In this document: positions 1 to 7,545 of the stretch, piece by piece
Numbering within the stretch: position 1 is the first letter of the stretch
How the letters are laid out: every line of letters begins with the position of its first letter
Source of the DNA: a bacterium
GTDB lineage: Bacteria > Fidelibacterota > Marinisomatia > Marinisomatales > UBA1611
NCBI GenBank assembly: GCA_004321745.1
Contig: SGYO01000016.1
Coordinates: forward strand, 1-40,242
DNA: 40,242 bases
Direction of reading: 5' to 3'
Made by a program: the position numbers and the translations under genes
Notes under the pieces: generated by a model
What the model saw: the letters and a program-made list of their open reading frames with translations, nothing else
The model's database searches: none
What the model was told of the DNA's origin: nothing

Positions 1-540
1 ACCACCTAATTCATTTATTAAACTTTTAACATCTAATTTAGTTGGGATTCTCCATCCAATTGGAGCTAATTGGTTCAAGGCCTTTGCACTATAATAAAAC
101 CTTCTATTTTCATAATCCTCTGAATCCATTACAAATTTAGATCCTGATGAATCAAAAACTTCTGAATTGTAATCAGGTATGGTTGAACCATTTCTGAACT
201 GATCTGTCTTAAGGTCTTCTGCTAGCCATACTTGTTGTCCTATTATGACTGTTTTATAGCTATAACTATTTAAGTTTAGATTACTGCATGAATCTTGTGT
301 TATGTTAGTGTTACCCTCCACACAAAGTTCGCATTGATTTAAATAAGCTGTACCACCAAGTTGACCATTACAATCTACTATGCATTCAGTAAGCCCTGTT
401 CTTCCACCCACACATATACCGCAATCATCATAATAAGCACCACCATTTATTATACCGTTACAATCCTGATAATCCCTATCCTCACAGGCTACTAAGAATA
501 TTAAAGAAATAGTGAAAAATAATTTTTTAGCAGATAACAT
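1..540 (-). CDS. FISUMP-domain lipoprotein with DCNG/CGxC repeats (partial, C-terminus beyond window)
   Basis: Read leftward from an ATG at 540, the frame stays open for 180 codons to the window edge, so only the N-terminal part is present. Residues 1-19 form a lipoprotein signal ending in a lipobox (LVAC, Cys19), so the protein should be lipid-anchored. Residues 26-46 (DCNG...GGAYYDDCGICVGG) and 56-76 (DCNGQLGGTAYLNQCELCVEG) are two copies of a Cys/Gly/Asn-rich repeat. From about residue 98, VIIGQQVWLAEDLKT and, at 162-167, GWRIPT match the opening of the FISUMP domain (Fibrobacter succinogenes major paralogous domain), found in surface proteins of Fibrobacterota, Bacteroidota and relatives. 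The function is probably cell-surface but not known; the ligand cannot be told. A divergently placed tRNA gene follows. Confidence 0.82.
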   Translation of the reverse strand, partial: MLSAKKLFFTISLIFLVACEDRDYQDCNGIINGGAYYDDCGICVGGRTGLTECIVDCNGQLGGTAYLNQCELCVEGNTNITQDSCSNLNLNSYSYKTVIIGQQVWLAEDLKTDQFRNGSTIPDYNSEVFDSSGSKFVMDSEDYENRRFYYSAKALNQLAPIGWRIPTKLDVKSLINELGG

Positions 541-655
541 GTTTTATTTTAGTTTGCGATTTTAAACCTACTATGGACTGTGATAATTTTTCAAAAATAG
601 CATTCATATTATATGTAAATTTTAATGACAAAATTTCAAAATTATATTAACATAT

Positions 656-732
656 GCGCCTGTAGCTCAATTGGATAGAGCGTTTGGCTACGGACCAAAA
701 GGTTAGGGGTTCGAGTCCTCTCAGGCGTACCA
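656..732 (+). tRNA. tRNA-Arg (anticodon ACG)
   Basis: A full cloverleaf folds by eye. The acceptor GCGCCTG pairs with CAGGCGT (with a G-U first pair). The D stem is GCTC/GAGC, the anticodon stem TTTGG/CCAAA has loop CTACGGA giving anticodon ACG, and the T arm is AGGGG-TTCGAGT-CCTCT. The discriminator A and CCA are genome-encoded (729-732). Anticodon ACG, normally edited to ICG, reads Arg CGN codons. It is followed at once by a strong terminator, so it is probably a single-gene transcript. Confidence 0.96.
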
Positions 733-735
733 AGC

Positions 736-770
736 AAAGACCCGCCTATTATGGCGGGTCTTTTGTTTTT
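736..770 (+). terminator. Intrinsic terminator of tRNA-Arg
   Basis: GACCCGCC (739-746) pairs perfectly with GGCGGGTC (753-760) around a 6-base loop, and flanking AAA/TTT can extend the stem. It is followed by TTTTGTTTTT. This is the best intrinsic terminator in the window and it lies 3 bases after the tRNA CCA end. Confidence 0.93.
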
Positions 771-835
771 GCTGTGAAAAATTCTTATAAGTATTAAAGA
801 AGTAATGCGAATGACTAAATGTGATTGAAACTTAA

Positions 836-1219
836 TTAGTTATGGCAATTATCACATTGTCCAATGAGAAGGTGCTGAGATGTATTGATCTTATAATCTG
901 GAATTGTTGGAATTGGTATTTCTAGTGGTAGACAAGTTGAGACACCACAATCATCGCATAAAAAATGAGAGTGCAAATCATTTTTATTATCAGGATCTGT
1001 TTTTTGATTGCCTTTCGCATATCTTTTTAATCCATCTTTATCTGAGAATGAATGCAAGATTCCTGATTCTTCTAATCGATTTAAAATTCTGTAAACGGTA
1101 GTTTTATTCATCTTATTTCTGAAGATGGAAACAAGGTCTACTATAGATATAGCATTATTTGTTTCACCAAATAGATCTAATATCATTTTGACTGTTTTTG
1201 TTTTTCTAGATATTGCCAT
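836..1219 (-). CDS. zur: Fur-family metalloregulator, probably Zur
   Basis: 127 residues, slightly short for the Fur family. Residues 1-70 are a winged-helix DNA-binding domain (NKTTVYRILNRLEESGIL at 38-55 is the recognition-helix region typical of Fur/Zur/PerR). The C-terminal half carries HSHF (83-86) and two CxxC pairs, C88/C91 and C122/C125, the structural zinc site; H116 and C96 are further possible ligands. The Fur family represses transcription when metal-bound. The zinc assignment (Zur rather than Fur or PerR) is inferred from the divergent COG0523 GTPase gene and the shared palindrome between them. The ATG at 1219 lies 11 bases from that palindrome, so the gene is probably autoregulated. 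The family is clear; the metal is an inference. Confidence 0.85.
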   Translation of the reverse strand: MAISRKTKTVKMILDLFGETNNAISIVDLVSIFRNKMNKTTVYRILNRLEESGILHSFSDKDGLKRYAKGNQKTDPDNKNDLHSHFLCDDCGVSTCLPLEIPIPTIPDYKINTSQHLLIGQCDNCHN

Positions 1220-1230
1220 TATTATTACTA

Positions 1231-1259
1231 ATCTTAATGCTACTTAGTTGCATTAAGAT
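1231..1259. promoter_or_regulatory. 29-bp palindrome, probable Zur operator
   Basis: ATCTTAATGC (1231-1240) and GCATTAAGAT (1250-1259) are perfect 10-base inverted repeats. The core between them, T-ACT-T-AGT-T, is itself symmetric about T1245, so 13 of 14 pairs match. The site sits in the 102-base gap between the divergent Fur-family and COG0523 genes. Its size resembles Fur-family operators, but it does not match the E. coli or Bacillus Zur consensus I know, so the binding protein is inferred from position. Confidence 0.75.
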
Positions 1260-1276
1260 AAATATATTATTATTAT
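1248..1276 (+). promoter_or_regulatory. Possible sigma70-type promoter of the COG0523 gene
   Basis: TTGCAT (1248-1253) and TATTAT (1271-1276) are separated by 17 bases, giving acceptable -35 and -10 boxes about 45 bases before the ATG at 1322. The -35 box lies inside the palindrome, so a repressor bound there would block it. The region is very AT-rich, so chance matches to the -10 are likely. Confidence 0.4.
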
Positions 1277-1321
1277 TTACACCTTAAAATTACTAAATAA
1301 TTAAAACATGGAGCCAACATA

Positions 1322-2521
1322 ATGCAAAAATTACCGGTAACGGTGTTGTCAGGTTTTCTTGGAGCGGGGAAAACTACTGTTTTAACACACTTATTAAATA
1401 ATCGTGAAGGGAAAAAAGTAGCGGTCATTGTTAATGATATGAGTGAGATAAACATTGATAAATCATTAATTCAAAATGATGTATCACTAAACCACCAAGA
1501 AGAAAAATTAGTCGAAATGAGTAATGGTTGCATTTGTTGCACACTTCGCGAAGATCTATTGATTGAGGTAGCTAATTTGGCTAGACAAGGTAGTTTTGAT
1601 TATTTAGTAATTGAATCAACAGGAATATCAGAACCCTTGCCTGTGGCGGAAACCTTTACTTTTGAGGATGAAAGTGGAGTATCGCTATCACATGTTTCAA
1701 AATTAGATGCAATGGTAACTGTAGTTGACGCAGTTAACTTTTTAAAAGATTATGATGAGGCTAAATATCTAAAGGATGTAGGTGAATCTTTAGGGGAAGA
1801 AGATGAACGCAGTGTAGCTGATCTTCTTGTTGATCAAGTAGAATTTGCTGATGTGATACTTATAAGTAAAACAGATCTTGCAGCACAGTCTGATATTGAT
1901 AAACTCACAGCTGTTCTCAAGACGTTAAACACAGACGCAACTATAGTACCAATATCTAATGGGAATATTGAAACAAATAAAATTTTAGATACTGGGCTTT
2001 TTGATTTTGCACGAGCTCAACAGGCTCCAGGTTGGCTTAAAGAAATGCGCGGAGAACATATACCCGAAACAGAGGAATATGGAATTGGTAGTTTTGTGTA
2101 TGAAGCTCGTAGGCCATTCTATCCGCAGAAGTTTTTTGACTTTTTGCACAGCGATAACCTTTCAGGAAAACTCATTAGATCTAAGGGGTTTTTCTGGCTA
2201 GCAACTCGTCCACAGTTTGCTGGGAGTTGGAGCCAAGCAGGTGGGATCGCTCATCATGGTTTCGCCGGTATGTTCTGGAAAGCCATACCAAAAAATCGAT
2301 GGCCAGAAGATCAAGAATCTTTGGATTTTATTAATGAAAATTGGGTTGAGCCATTTGGCGATATGCGCCAAGAGTTGGTCTTTATTGGCCAAAACCTTGA
2401 TAAGGATGAAGTAATCAAAATATTAGATGATTGTCTTTTAACTGATAAAGACATGATTTTAGGAAAAGATCATTGGTTAAAATTTCCAGATCCTTTTCCA
2501 GTCTGGGGAGAGAGCTCATGA
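1322..2521 (+). CDS. CobW/COG0523-family GTPase, probable zinc metallochaperone
   Basis: 399 residues. The N-terminal G3E P-loop GTPase domain has Walker [10 protein letters not shown] (11-19), the COG0523 hallmark CxCC motif (C70-I-C72-C73), ESTG (98-101) and an SKTDL guanine-specificity motif. A CobW C-terminal domain covers roughly residues 245-390. The family delivers metal, commonly Zn(II), to target proteins, and many members are induced by zinc starvation under Zur. The start is an ATG preceded by GGAG (1310-1313). The gene is divergent from the Fur-family regulator and overlaps the following DUF1826 gene by 4 bases (ATGA), so the three form one regulatory unit. Zinc as the cargo is inferred from context; cobalamin synthesis is unlikely because no cob genes are nearby. 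Confidence 0.9.
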   Translation: MQKLPVTVLSGFLGAGKTTVLTHLLNNREGKKVAVIVNDMSEINIDKSLIQNDVSLNHQEEKLVEMSNGCICCTLREDLLIEVANLARQGSFDYLVIESTGISEPLPVAETFTFEDESGVSLSHVSKLDAMVTVVDAVNFLKDYDEAKYLKDVGESLGEEDERSVADLLVDQVEFADVILISKTDLAAQSDIDKLTAVLKTLNTDATIVPISNGNIETNKILDTGLFDFARAQQAPGWLKEMRGEHIPETEEYGIGSFVYEARRPFYPQKFFDFLHSDNLSGKLIRSKGFFWLATRPQFAGSWSQAGGIAHHGFAGMFWKAIPKNRWPEDQESLDFINENWVEPFGDMRQELVFIGQNLDKDEVIKILDDCLLTDKDMILGKDHWLKFPDPFPVWGESS

Positions 2522-3231
2522 GCATAATTGTAGATAATCATATTCAAAATGATTTATCAGTTAACGGACCGGTAAGTTTTACTTCTAAAGATTCACACAA
2601 ACTTTCTGAAATTCATAAAAAAGATGTCAACATTTCAATATGGGAAAGAAGCTTAGATAATAAAATAATTAATGGAGCTAAACAGATATTAAATGAAGAT
2701 CCTGAACTTAATTTATCAGAAGTTGTAAAGTTTGAAAATGTGCTAGGCATGCTTAAAGAACGGCTAGGTCACTCTAGCTCAATATCCTATCTTTTAGAGG
2801 ATATATCAAATTTAGTAAAAATGTTTTGTGAGTTTTTTAACGAGGAAAAAGCTTGGGTTCGGATTGATGCTATTGATAAACCAATGTGTCCTAGGTTTCA
2901 TACTGATTTTGTTAAGTGTAGGATGGTTACAACTTATATTGGGCCAGGAACACAGTGGCTTCCCCATAAATTGGTTAATCGATCTAAACTTGGCCATGGT
3001 AATCAAGGGCAACCAGATGATAAATCAGGACTATTCCAGAAAAACGTTACAATTGAAAAACTTGAAATTGGTCATGTGGCTCTTTTAAAAGGGGAATCCT
3101 GGCTAGGTAACGAGGGAGCAGGATTAGTTCATCGTTCACCGCATACTAGTAATAAGTATAATCGACTTTACATGACAATAGACTTCTTCGAAACCTATAT
3201 AAATATTTATAGAAATTTTTCAAAAATTTGA
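2518..3231 (+). CDS. DUF1826-family protein linked to COG0523 GTPase
   Basis: 237 residues from an ATG at 2518 that overlaps the previous stop as ATGA and has GGGGAGAG just upstream; a TTG 45 bases earlier is less likely. The C-terminal half has the features I associate with DUF1826: [23 protein letters not shown], then [25 protein letters not shown], ending RLYMTIDF. The spaced His and Asp residues (RFHTD, VHRSP) look like a metal-site pattern such as a cupin or dioxygenase-type fold, but that is a guess. The biochemical function is unknown. Coupling to a COG0523 gene under a Fur-family operator suggests a role during zinc limitation, either as client or accessory of the GTPase. Confidence 0.78.
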   Translation: MSIIVDNHIQNDLSVNGPVSFTSKDSHKLSEIHKKDVNISIWERSLDNKIINGAKQILNEDPELNLSEVVKFENVLGMLKERLGHSSSISYLLEDISNLVKMFCEFFNEEKAWVRIDAIDKPMCPRFHTDFVKCRMVTTYIGPGTQWLPHKLVNRSKLGHGNQGQPDDKSGLFQKNVTIEKLEIGHVALLKGESWLGNEGAGLVHRSPHTSNKYNRLYMTIDFFETYINIYRNFSKI

Positions 3232-3365
3232 GTTTTAACGATAGTTTAATATTTGCTGATAATTTATCTTATCTCTAAAGATTTAAATAAATAGTCCTGG
3301 CAAATGAGCTTACTCTGACCCCAAAGCGAATACTTTTTAATTGTCTTATATTTATGTTCTAAAAT

Positions 3366-4259
3366 ATGAAGGCATTTTACTTTTTAATCATTTTTTCTAT
3401 TTTTGTTACAAGCTCAAATTTAATGGGAGAAGAAAAATTAAATGATGCTTCCCATAAAATTTTCTTAAATGAAATTCAGAATGAACTTAAAATATTTAGA
3501 ATAGAATATGATCAAAAAGGGGCAAGCATTCGACAGTCTTTTAATAACTCCATCTTATTAATAAATATAAGCAGCAGAAGAAATAATTTTGAAGAAGTTA
3601 TCATGCTCAGCATCGGTGTAATTGGAAAGTATTTAGCAAATAGGATTAATGAGGCAGTAATCAGTAAAACTCGTGTATTTATACCGACAGTTGTAGAAGT
3701 AAACTGTAATGCTCCGTTCAGTAGAGAGGACATAAATATATTAACATCTTTAGATAGTAAAATATTGATTCAGTTTGGTAATGGGCACATTTCAGCCCAA
3801 GAGCTATGGAGCGTAGCTAAAAATTCAGTTACATCTTCCATTAATGTCATTAATAATGATAGTTCGCCAAACGAATTTATTGCTGATATAGATTTTGAAA
3901 ATATGATATCGACCAGAATCGCTTTGGAAGGAAAAAGTAATCCAAGGCTTTCATCAATTTTATCTACTGCAATGAAAGCAAGTTGGGTGCCTGGCTTAGA
4001 ATCGAAGCTCGAAAAAATGTTAGTTTCACACTTAAAAGATAATCACTCTGATCTCATGGCTAAGGTTATGAGAGAAAAAATAAGTGATGAGCAAATGCTA
4101 CGTATTGGGAAGAAATTTCTTGAGCACATTCAAAAACCTTATGGTCAAATACAGCTATCCCATACTATTGATTCTTTAAAATATGTTTGGAAAGGAAATA
4201 AGTATCCTGCTGATTTAGACATTTATTATAAAAAGTATAGAGAAGAGCATGGCCTTTAA
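3366..4259 (+). CDS. Unrecognised secreted protein
   Basis: 297 residues, not recognised. Residues 1-21 form a signal peptide (hydrophobic FYFLIIFSIFVTSS, then MGEEK), so the mature protein should be periplasmic or outer-membrane associated. The rest is mixed helix/strand with no internal membrane segment, repeats or catalytic motif that I can name. A segment near 116-165 (CNAPFSREDINILTSLDSK) has a hydrophilic/hydrophobic alternation. The C-terminal third is charged and helical. No convincing ribosome binding site precedes the ATG. It sits alone between the zinc module and the convergent prmA gene, so context gives no clue. Confidence 0.7.
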   Translation: MKAFYFLIIFSIFVTSSNLMGEEKLNDASHKIFLNEIQNELKIFRIEYDQKGASIRQSFNNSILLINISSRRNNFEEVIMLSIGVIGKYLANRINEAVISKTRVFIPTVVEVNCNAPFSREDINILTSLDSKILIQFGNGHISAQELWSVAKNSVTSSINVINNDSSPNEFIADIDFENMISTRIALEGKSNPRLSSILSTAMKASWVPGLESKLEKMLVSHLKDNHSDLMAKVMREKISDEQMLRIGKKFLEHIQKPYGQIQLSHTIDSLKYVWKGNKYPADLDIYYKKYREEHGL

Positions 4260-4296
4260 AAAAAGTTTTATGAAGGTATTAATATGCTAAGATATT

Positions 4297-5199
4297 CTAA
4301 TTAGAATTTATTTTTTTACCTTTCATTAGCAGCCATCCCTCTTGGTGATCAACAATACTTAAAAACATATCAGATTTAAATGCATCTATAATATCAGATG
4401 CCTGTTCTTCAAGAATTCCACTTAAAATCAAAATTCCGTTTTTCTTTAAACTAGAAATCAATGTTTCTCTTAAGCTGATAATATTATTTAGTAGAATGTT
4501 TGCAATTGTAATATCATAAGATTCATTATGATCATAATCATTAGAGTGAAAAAAATCTATATCAGAAGAATTAAGATCTTTATTTCTTTCTGCATTTAGT
4601 AGGGCTTGGTGGTCATTATCTACGCCAACAACTCGGGCATATCCAAATTTGTTTGCAGCAATTGAGAGGATGCCTGATCCACATCCATAATCGATCAAAC
4701 TAGAATTTGGATCATTATTTTTTTCAATCCATTTTAAACATAGCTGCGTGGTCGGATGAGAGCCAGTTCCAAAGCCAGATCCAGGATCAATGATTATTGA
4801 GGTCCCATTTTCATTTTTATCAGCAACCCATGGAGGTAAAATTCGTAAAGTATTTGTTATTTTTATTTCTCTAAATTGATTCTTTGAATGTTGAATCCAA
4901 TCTCGATCCTCGAAGATCTCTTCTTTAAGAATGCTAATGGTTTCATCTTCTAGCTTTTTTCGAATATCATTATTTAAAATATCAGAATTAATTGAAGCCG
5001 ATGTTAAAAGTTTCATTAAATGGGTCTCACCTAGAAGGGGTTGTTGATTTCCATCCTCATCGAACCATTTAGAATTAGGCTCGTCAATTTTATCAGTGAT
5101 GGTGATTGATAATACCCTGTTAATATCGGAAATTTTCTCAGATATACTATTTAAATCTCCCTTTGGTATATCAAGGGTAATGTTTTTCCACGCTGGCAT
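4297..5199 (-). CDS. prmA: Ribosomal protein L11 methyltransferase
   Basis: 300 residues, normal for PrmA. It trimethylates ribosomal protein L11 using S-adenosylmethionine. The N-terminal 130 residues form the substrate-recruitment domain. The catalytic Rossmann domain follows, with the PrmA signature GSGFGTGSHPTTQLCLKW, SAM motif I DYGCGSGILSIAA, acidic motif II VGVDND and the NIL motif in TIANILLNN. The start ATG at 5199 faces the murQ start with only 20 bases between. It converges with the unrecognised gene ending at 4259. Confidence 0.95.
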   Translation of the reverse strand: MPAWKNITLDIPKGDLNSISEKISDINRVLSITITDKIDEPNSKWFDEDGNQQPLLGETHLMKLLTSASINSDILNNDIRKKLEDETISILKEEIFEDRDWIQHSKNQFREIKITNTLRILPPWVADKNENGTSIIIDPGSGFGTGSHPTTQLCLKWIEKNNDPNSSLIDYGCGSGILSIAANKFGYARVVGVDNDHQALLNAERNKDLNSSDIDFFHSNDYDHNESYDITIANILLNNIISLRETLISSLKKNGILILSGILEEQASDIIDAFKSDMFLSIVDHQEGWLLMKGKKINSN

Positions 5200-5219
5200 A
5201 TATTGTAAATTATAAGATT

Positions 5220-6125
5220 ATGAATAAGCGAGAAACATTAAATACAGAACAACAAAATATAAATTCAGAATCAATTGATGAGTTTCCAATATCTAAAATT
5301 TTAGAAACAATTAATTTGGAAGATCAAACTGTTGCTAGTGCGGTAGAAAAAATTTTGCCTGATATTGAAGTTGTGGTTTCTTATGCGAAAGAATCTCTAA
5401 TTAATGGAGGTAGGGTCTTTTACGTTGGAGCAGGGACTAGTGGTAGGTTAGGTGTACTTGATGCATCAGAATGCCCACCAACTTATTCTGTTCCCAATGA
5501 TTGGTTCATTGGCTTGATAGCTGGTGGTGATAAAGCTTTAAGAAAGTCTATAGAAGGAGCAGAAGATGACCCACTTCAAGCTGAAAAAGATCTAGAAATG
5601 TATGATTTAAATAAGAATGATCTTTTAATAGGTATTAGTTGCAGTGGAGCAGCAAAATATGTTATTTCCGCTTTGAATTACGCTAAAAAGAAAAGTGCAA
5701 AAACTGTGTATCTTATTACAAACCCTGCGCCTTACCTATCGACTTCAGTTGATAAGGTCATTGCTGCAGATACAGGGCCAGAAATTGTTGCAGGGTCCAC
5801 AAGAATGAAAGCAGGCACTGCTACAAAGATGATATTGAACATGATATCTACAACAACAATGATATCAATGGGAAAAGTATATGGAAACCTTATGGTTGAT
5901 CTTATGGCAGTAAATGAAAAACTGGTAGATCGCGGTGTACGTATCATCAAAAATATAACTGGAGAAAGTTATGAAAAATCTCTTGAAGCTCTCATGATAG
6001 CAAATAAATCGGTTAAAACCGCCATTGTCATGATCATGCGGTCTTGTGATATAATTGATGCTGAAAACAAATTAAGTAACGCAAATGGAATGCTAAGAGA
6101 AGTCATTGAAGGTAGTGATAATTAG
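5220..6125 (+). CDS. murQ: N-acetylmuramic acid 6-phosphate etherase
   Basis: 301 residues, full length. MurQ cleaves the lactyl ether of MurNAc-6-phosphate to give GlcNAc-6-phosphate and D-lactate in peptidoglycan recycling. The SIS-domain fold shows VFYVGAGTSGRLGVLDASECPPTY, GGDKALRKSIEGAEDD with the catalytic-region Glu, and ISCSGAAKYVI followed by GPEIVAGSTRMKAGTATKM. These are near-invariant MurQ motifs. The C-terminal helical domain is present. No kinase (AnmK) or MurNAc transporter lies next to it, so the recycling partners must be elsewhere. Confidence 0.96.
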   Translation: MNKRETLNTEQQNINSESIDEFPISKILETINLEDQTVASAVEKILPDIEVVVSYAKESLINGGRVFYVGAGTSGRLGVLDASECPPTYSVPNDWFIGLIAGGDKALRKSIEGAEDDPLQAEKDLEMYDLNKNDLLIGISCSGAAKYVISALNYAKKKSAKTVYLITNPAPYLSTSVDKVIAADTGPEIVAGSTRMKAGTATKMILNMISTTTMISMGKVYGNLMVDLMAVNEKLVDRGVRIIKNITGESYEKSLEALMIANKSVKTAIVMIMRSCDIIDAENKLSNANGMLREVIEGSDN

Positions 6126-6170
6126 GATTTCTACTTTTATTATTAATTAAAATTTTTAAAAAAAGGAAGT

Positions 6171-7406
6171 ATGGAAAATTTATATTATACAATTATTGTT
6201 TCTGCGATAATCGTCGAATACCTATTATCAAGTGTTGGCTCTTTTCTAGATTTTCGCAATATTACTCCTGAGATCCCGAAAGACTTTCAAGATGCCTATG
6301 ATGAAGATAAGTATTCAAAATCACAGGAGTACTTAAAGGCGAGAACTAAATTTAGTCTATTTTCAAGCACATTTAGTTTGATACTTATCATGGTAGTGAT
6401 TCATACCGGTATCTTTGGAAATTTAAATGAATTCGTTAATGCTCAAACTGATCATTACATATTACAAGGATTGCTATTCATAGCAATAATTTATTTATTT
6501 CAGGATATTATAAGCCTACCTTTTTCTGTTTATAGTACTTTTGTTATTGAGGATAGGTTTGGTTTTAATAAAACGTCTACCGGTTTGTTCATTTCCGATA
6601 AAATAAAGGGATATGCATTATTCATCGTTTTAGGCTCAATCATAATCAGCCCCATCCTTTATCTTTTTAATGAATATGCAACATTTGGATGGTTAATTGC
6701 CTGGTCCTTACTAACAGTTTTTATGATAGCAATACAGCCAATATTTGTTCATATCATATCACCGATGTTTAACAAATTTACGCCACTTGATGATGGCGAA
6801 CTTCGTACTGCTATTGTGAAGTACACTGATTTAGTTAATTTCCCATTAGCGAGAATTGATGTAATGGATGGTAGTAAGAGAAGTGCACATTCAAATGCAT
6901 ATTTTAGTGGGTTCGGTAAATCTCGCAGGATAGCGATCTTTGATACATTGGTTGAGAAACACTCTACAGATGAAATTGTATCAGTGGTTGCCCATGAGGT
7001 TGGACATTATAAATTAAAACATATCATTCAAGGAACGATAATTGGAATTTTGGAAACAGGAGTAATGCTTTTTGTTTTTAGTACAATTATGAGCGATATT
7101 GATCTTTTTAATGTATTTGGTGTGAGTGATCTATCAGTTCATGCAGGATTGGTTTTCTTCTCGATGCTTTACGCTCCTGTAAGTATGATAACATCAATTA
7201 TTTCTTCAATTATATCCAGGAGAAATGAATTTTCGGCTGATCGTTACTCTTATGAAACTACAAATAATAAGGACGCTTTGATTAGTATGCTTAAAGGATT
7301 AGCAGCTAATAATTTATCCCATTTGACTCCGCATCCTTTCAAGGTGTTTCTATCCTATAGTAATCCTCCTGTTTTAGCAAGAATTAAAGCGATTGAGGAG
7401 CTTTAA
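6171..7406 (+). CDS. Ste24-type M48 zinc metalloprotease (CAAX prenyl protease-like)
   Basis: 411 residues. A multi-pass N-terminal M48 membrane domain (segments near 3-25, 62-85, 100-125, 150-172, 180-205) precedes the protease domain. The zinc site HEVGH is at 275-279, and the third ligand is E353 in RRNEFSADRYSYE, giving the M48 arrangement. Length and the N-terminal domain match Ste24/M48A rather than the shorter HtpX. Bacterial members are thought to act in membrane-protein quality control; the eukaryotic enzyme trims prenylated proteins. A good ribosome binding site (AAGGAAG) precedes the ATG. Substrates are unknown. Confidence 0.93.
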   Translation: MENLYYTIIVSAIIVEYLLSSVGSFLDFRNITPEIPKDFQDAYDEDKYSKSQEYLKARTKFSLFSSTFSLILIMVVIHTGIFGNLNEFVNAQTDHYILQGLLFIAIIYLFQDIISLPFSVYSTFVIEDRFGFNKTSTGLFISDKIKGYALFIVLGSIIISPILYLFNEYATFGWLIAWSLLTVFMIAIQPIFVHIISPMFNKFTPLDDGELRTAIVKYTDLVNFPLARIDVMDGSKRSAHSNAYFSGFGKSRRIAIFDTLVEKHSTDEIVSVVAHEVGHYKLKHIIQGTIIGILETGVMLFVFSTIMSDIDLFNVFGVSDLSVHAGLVFFSMLYAPVSMITSIISSIISRRNEFSADRYSYETTNNKDALISMLKGLAANNLSHLTPHPFKVFLSYSNPPVLARIKAIEEL

Positions 7407-7545
7407 TAGCTAAGGTTTTTCTTCAATGTAATTTCAATATTTTGTAATTTTAAATACACATACTTTAAAATGAACCAGCGCAATCTTTATTAATTCTTCC
7501 AATTTCCTTTTAACTGACTTAAATCCACATATCAGAACTCTAAAT

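Noticed and set aside
4294-4307. 14-base perfect palindrome ATTCTAATTAGAAT between converging genes
   Set aside because: It has no loop and is A/T-rich, spans the prmA stop codon, and is too weak to call a terminator; it could arise by chance in AT-rich DNA.
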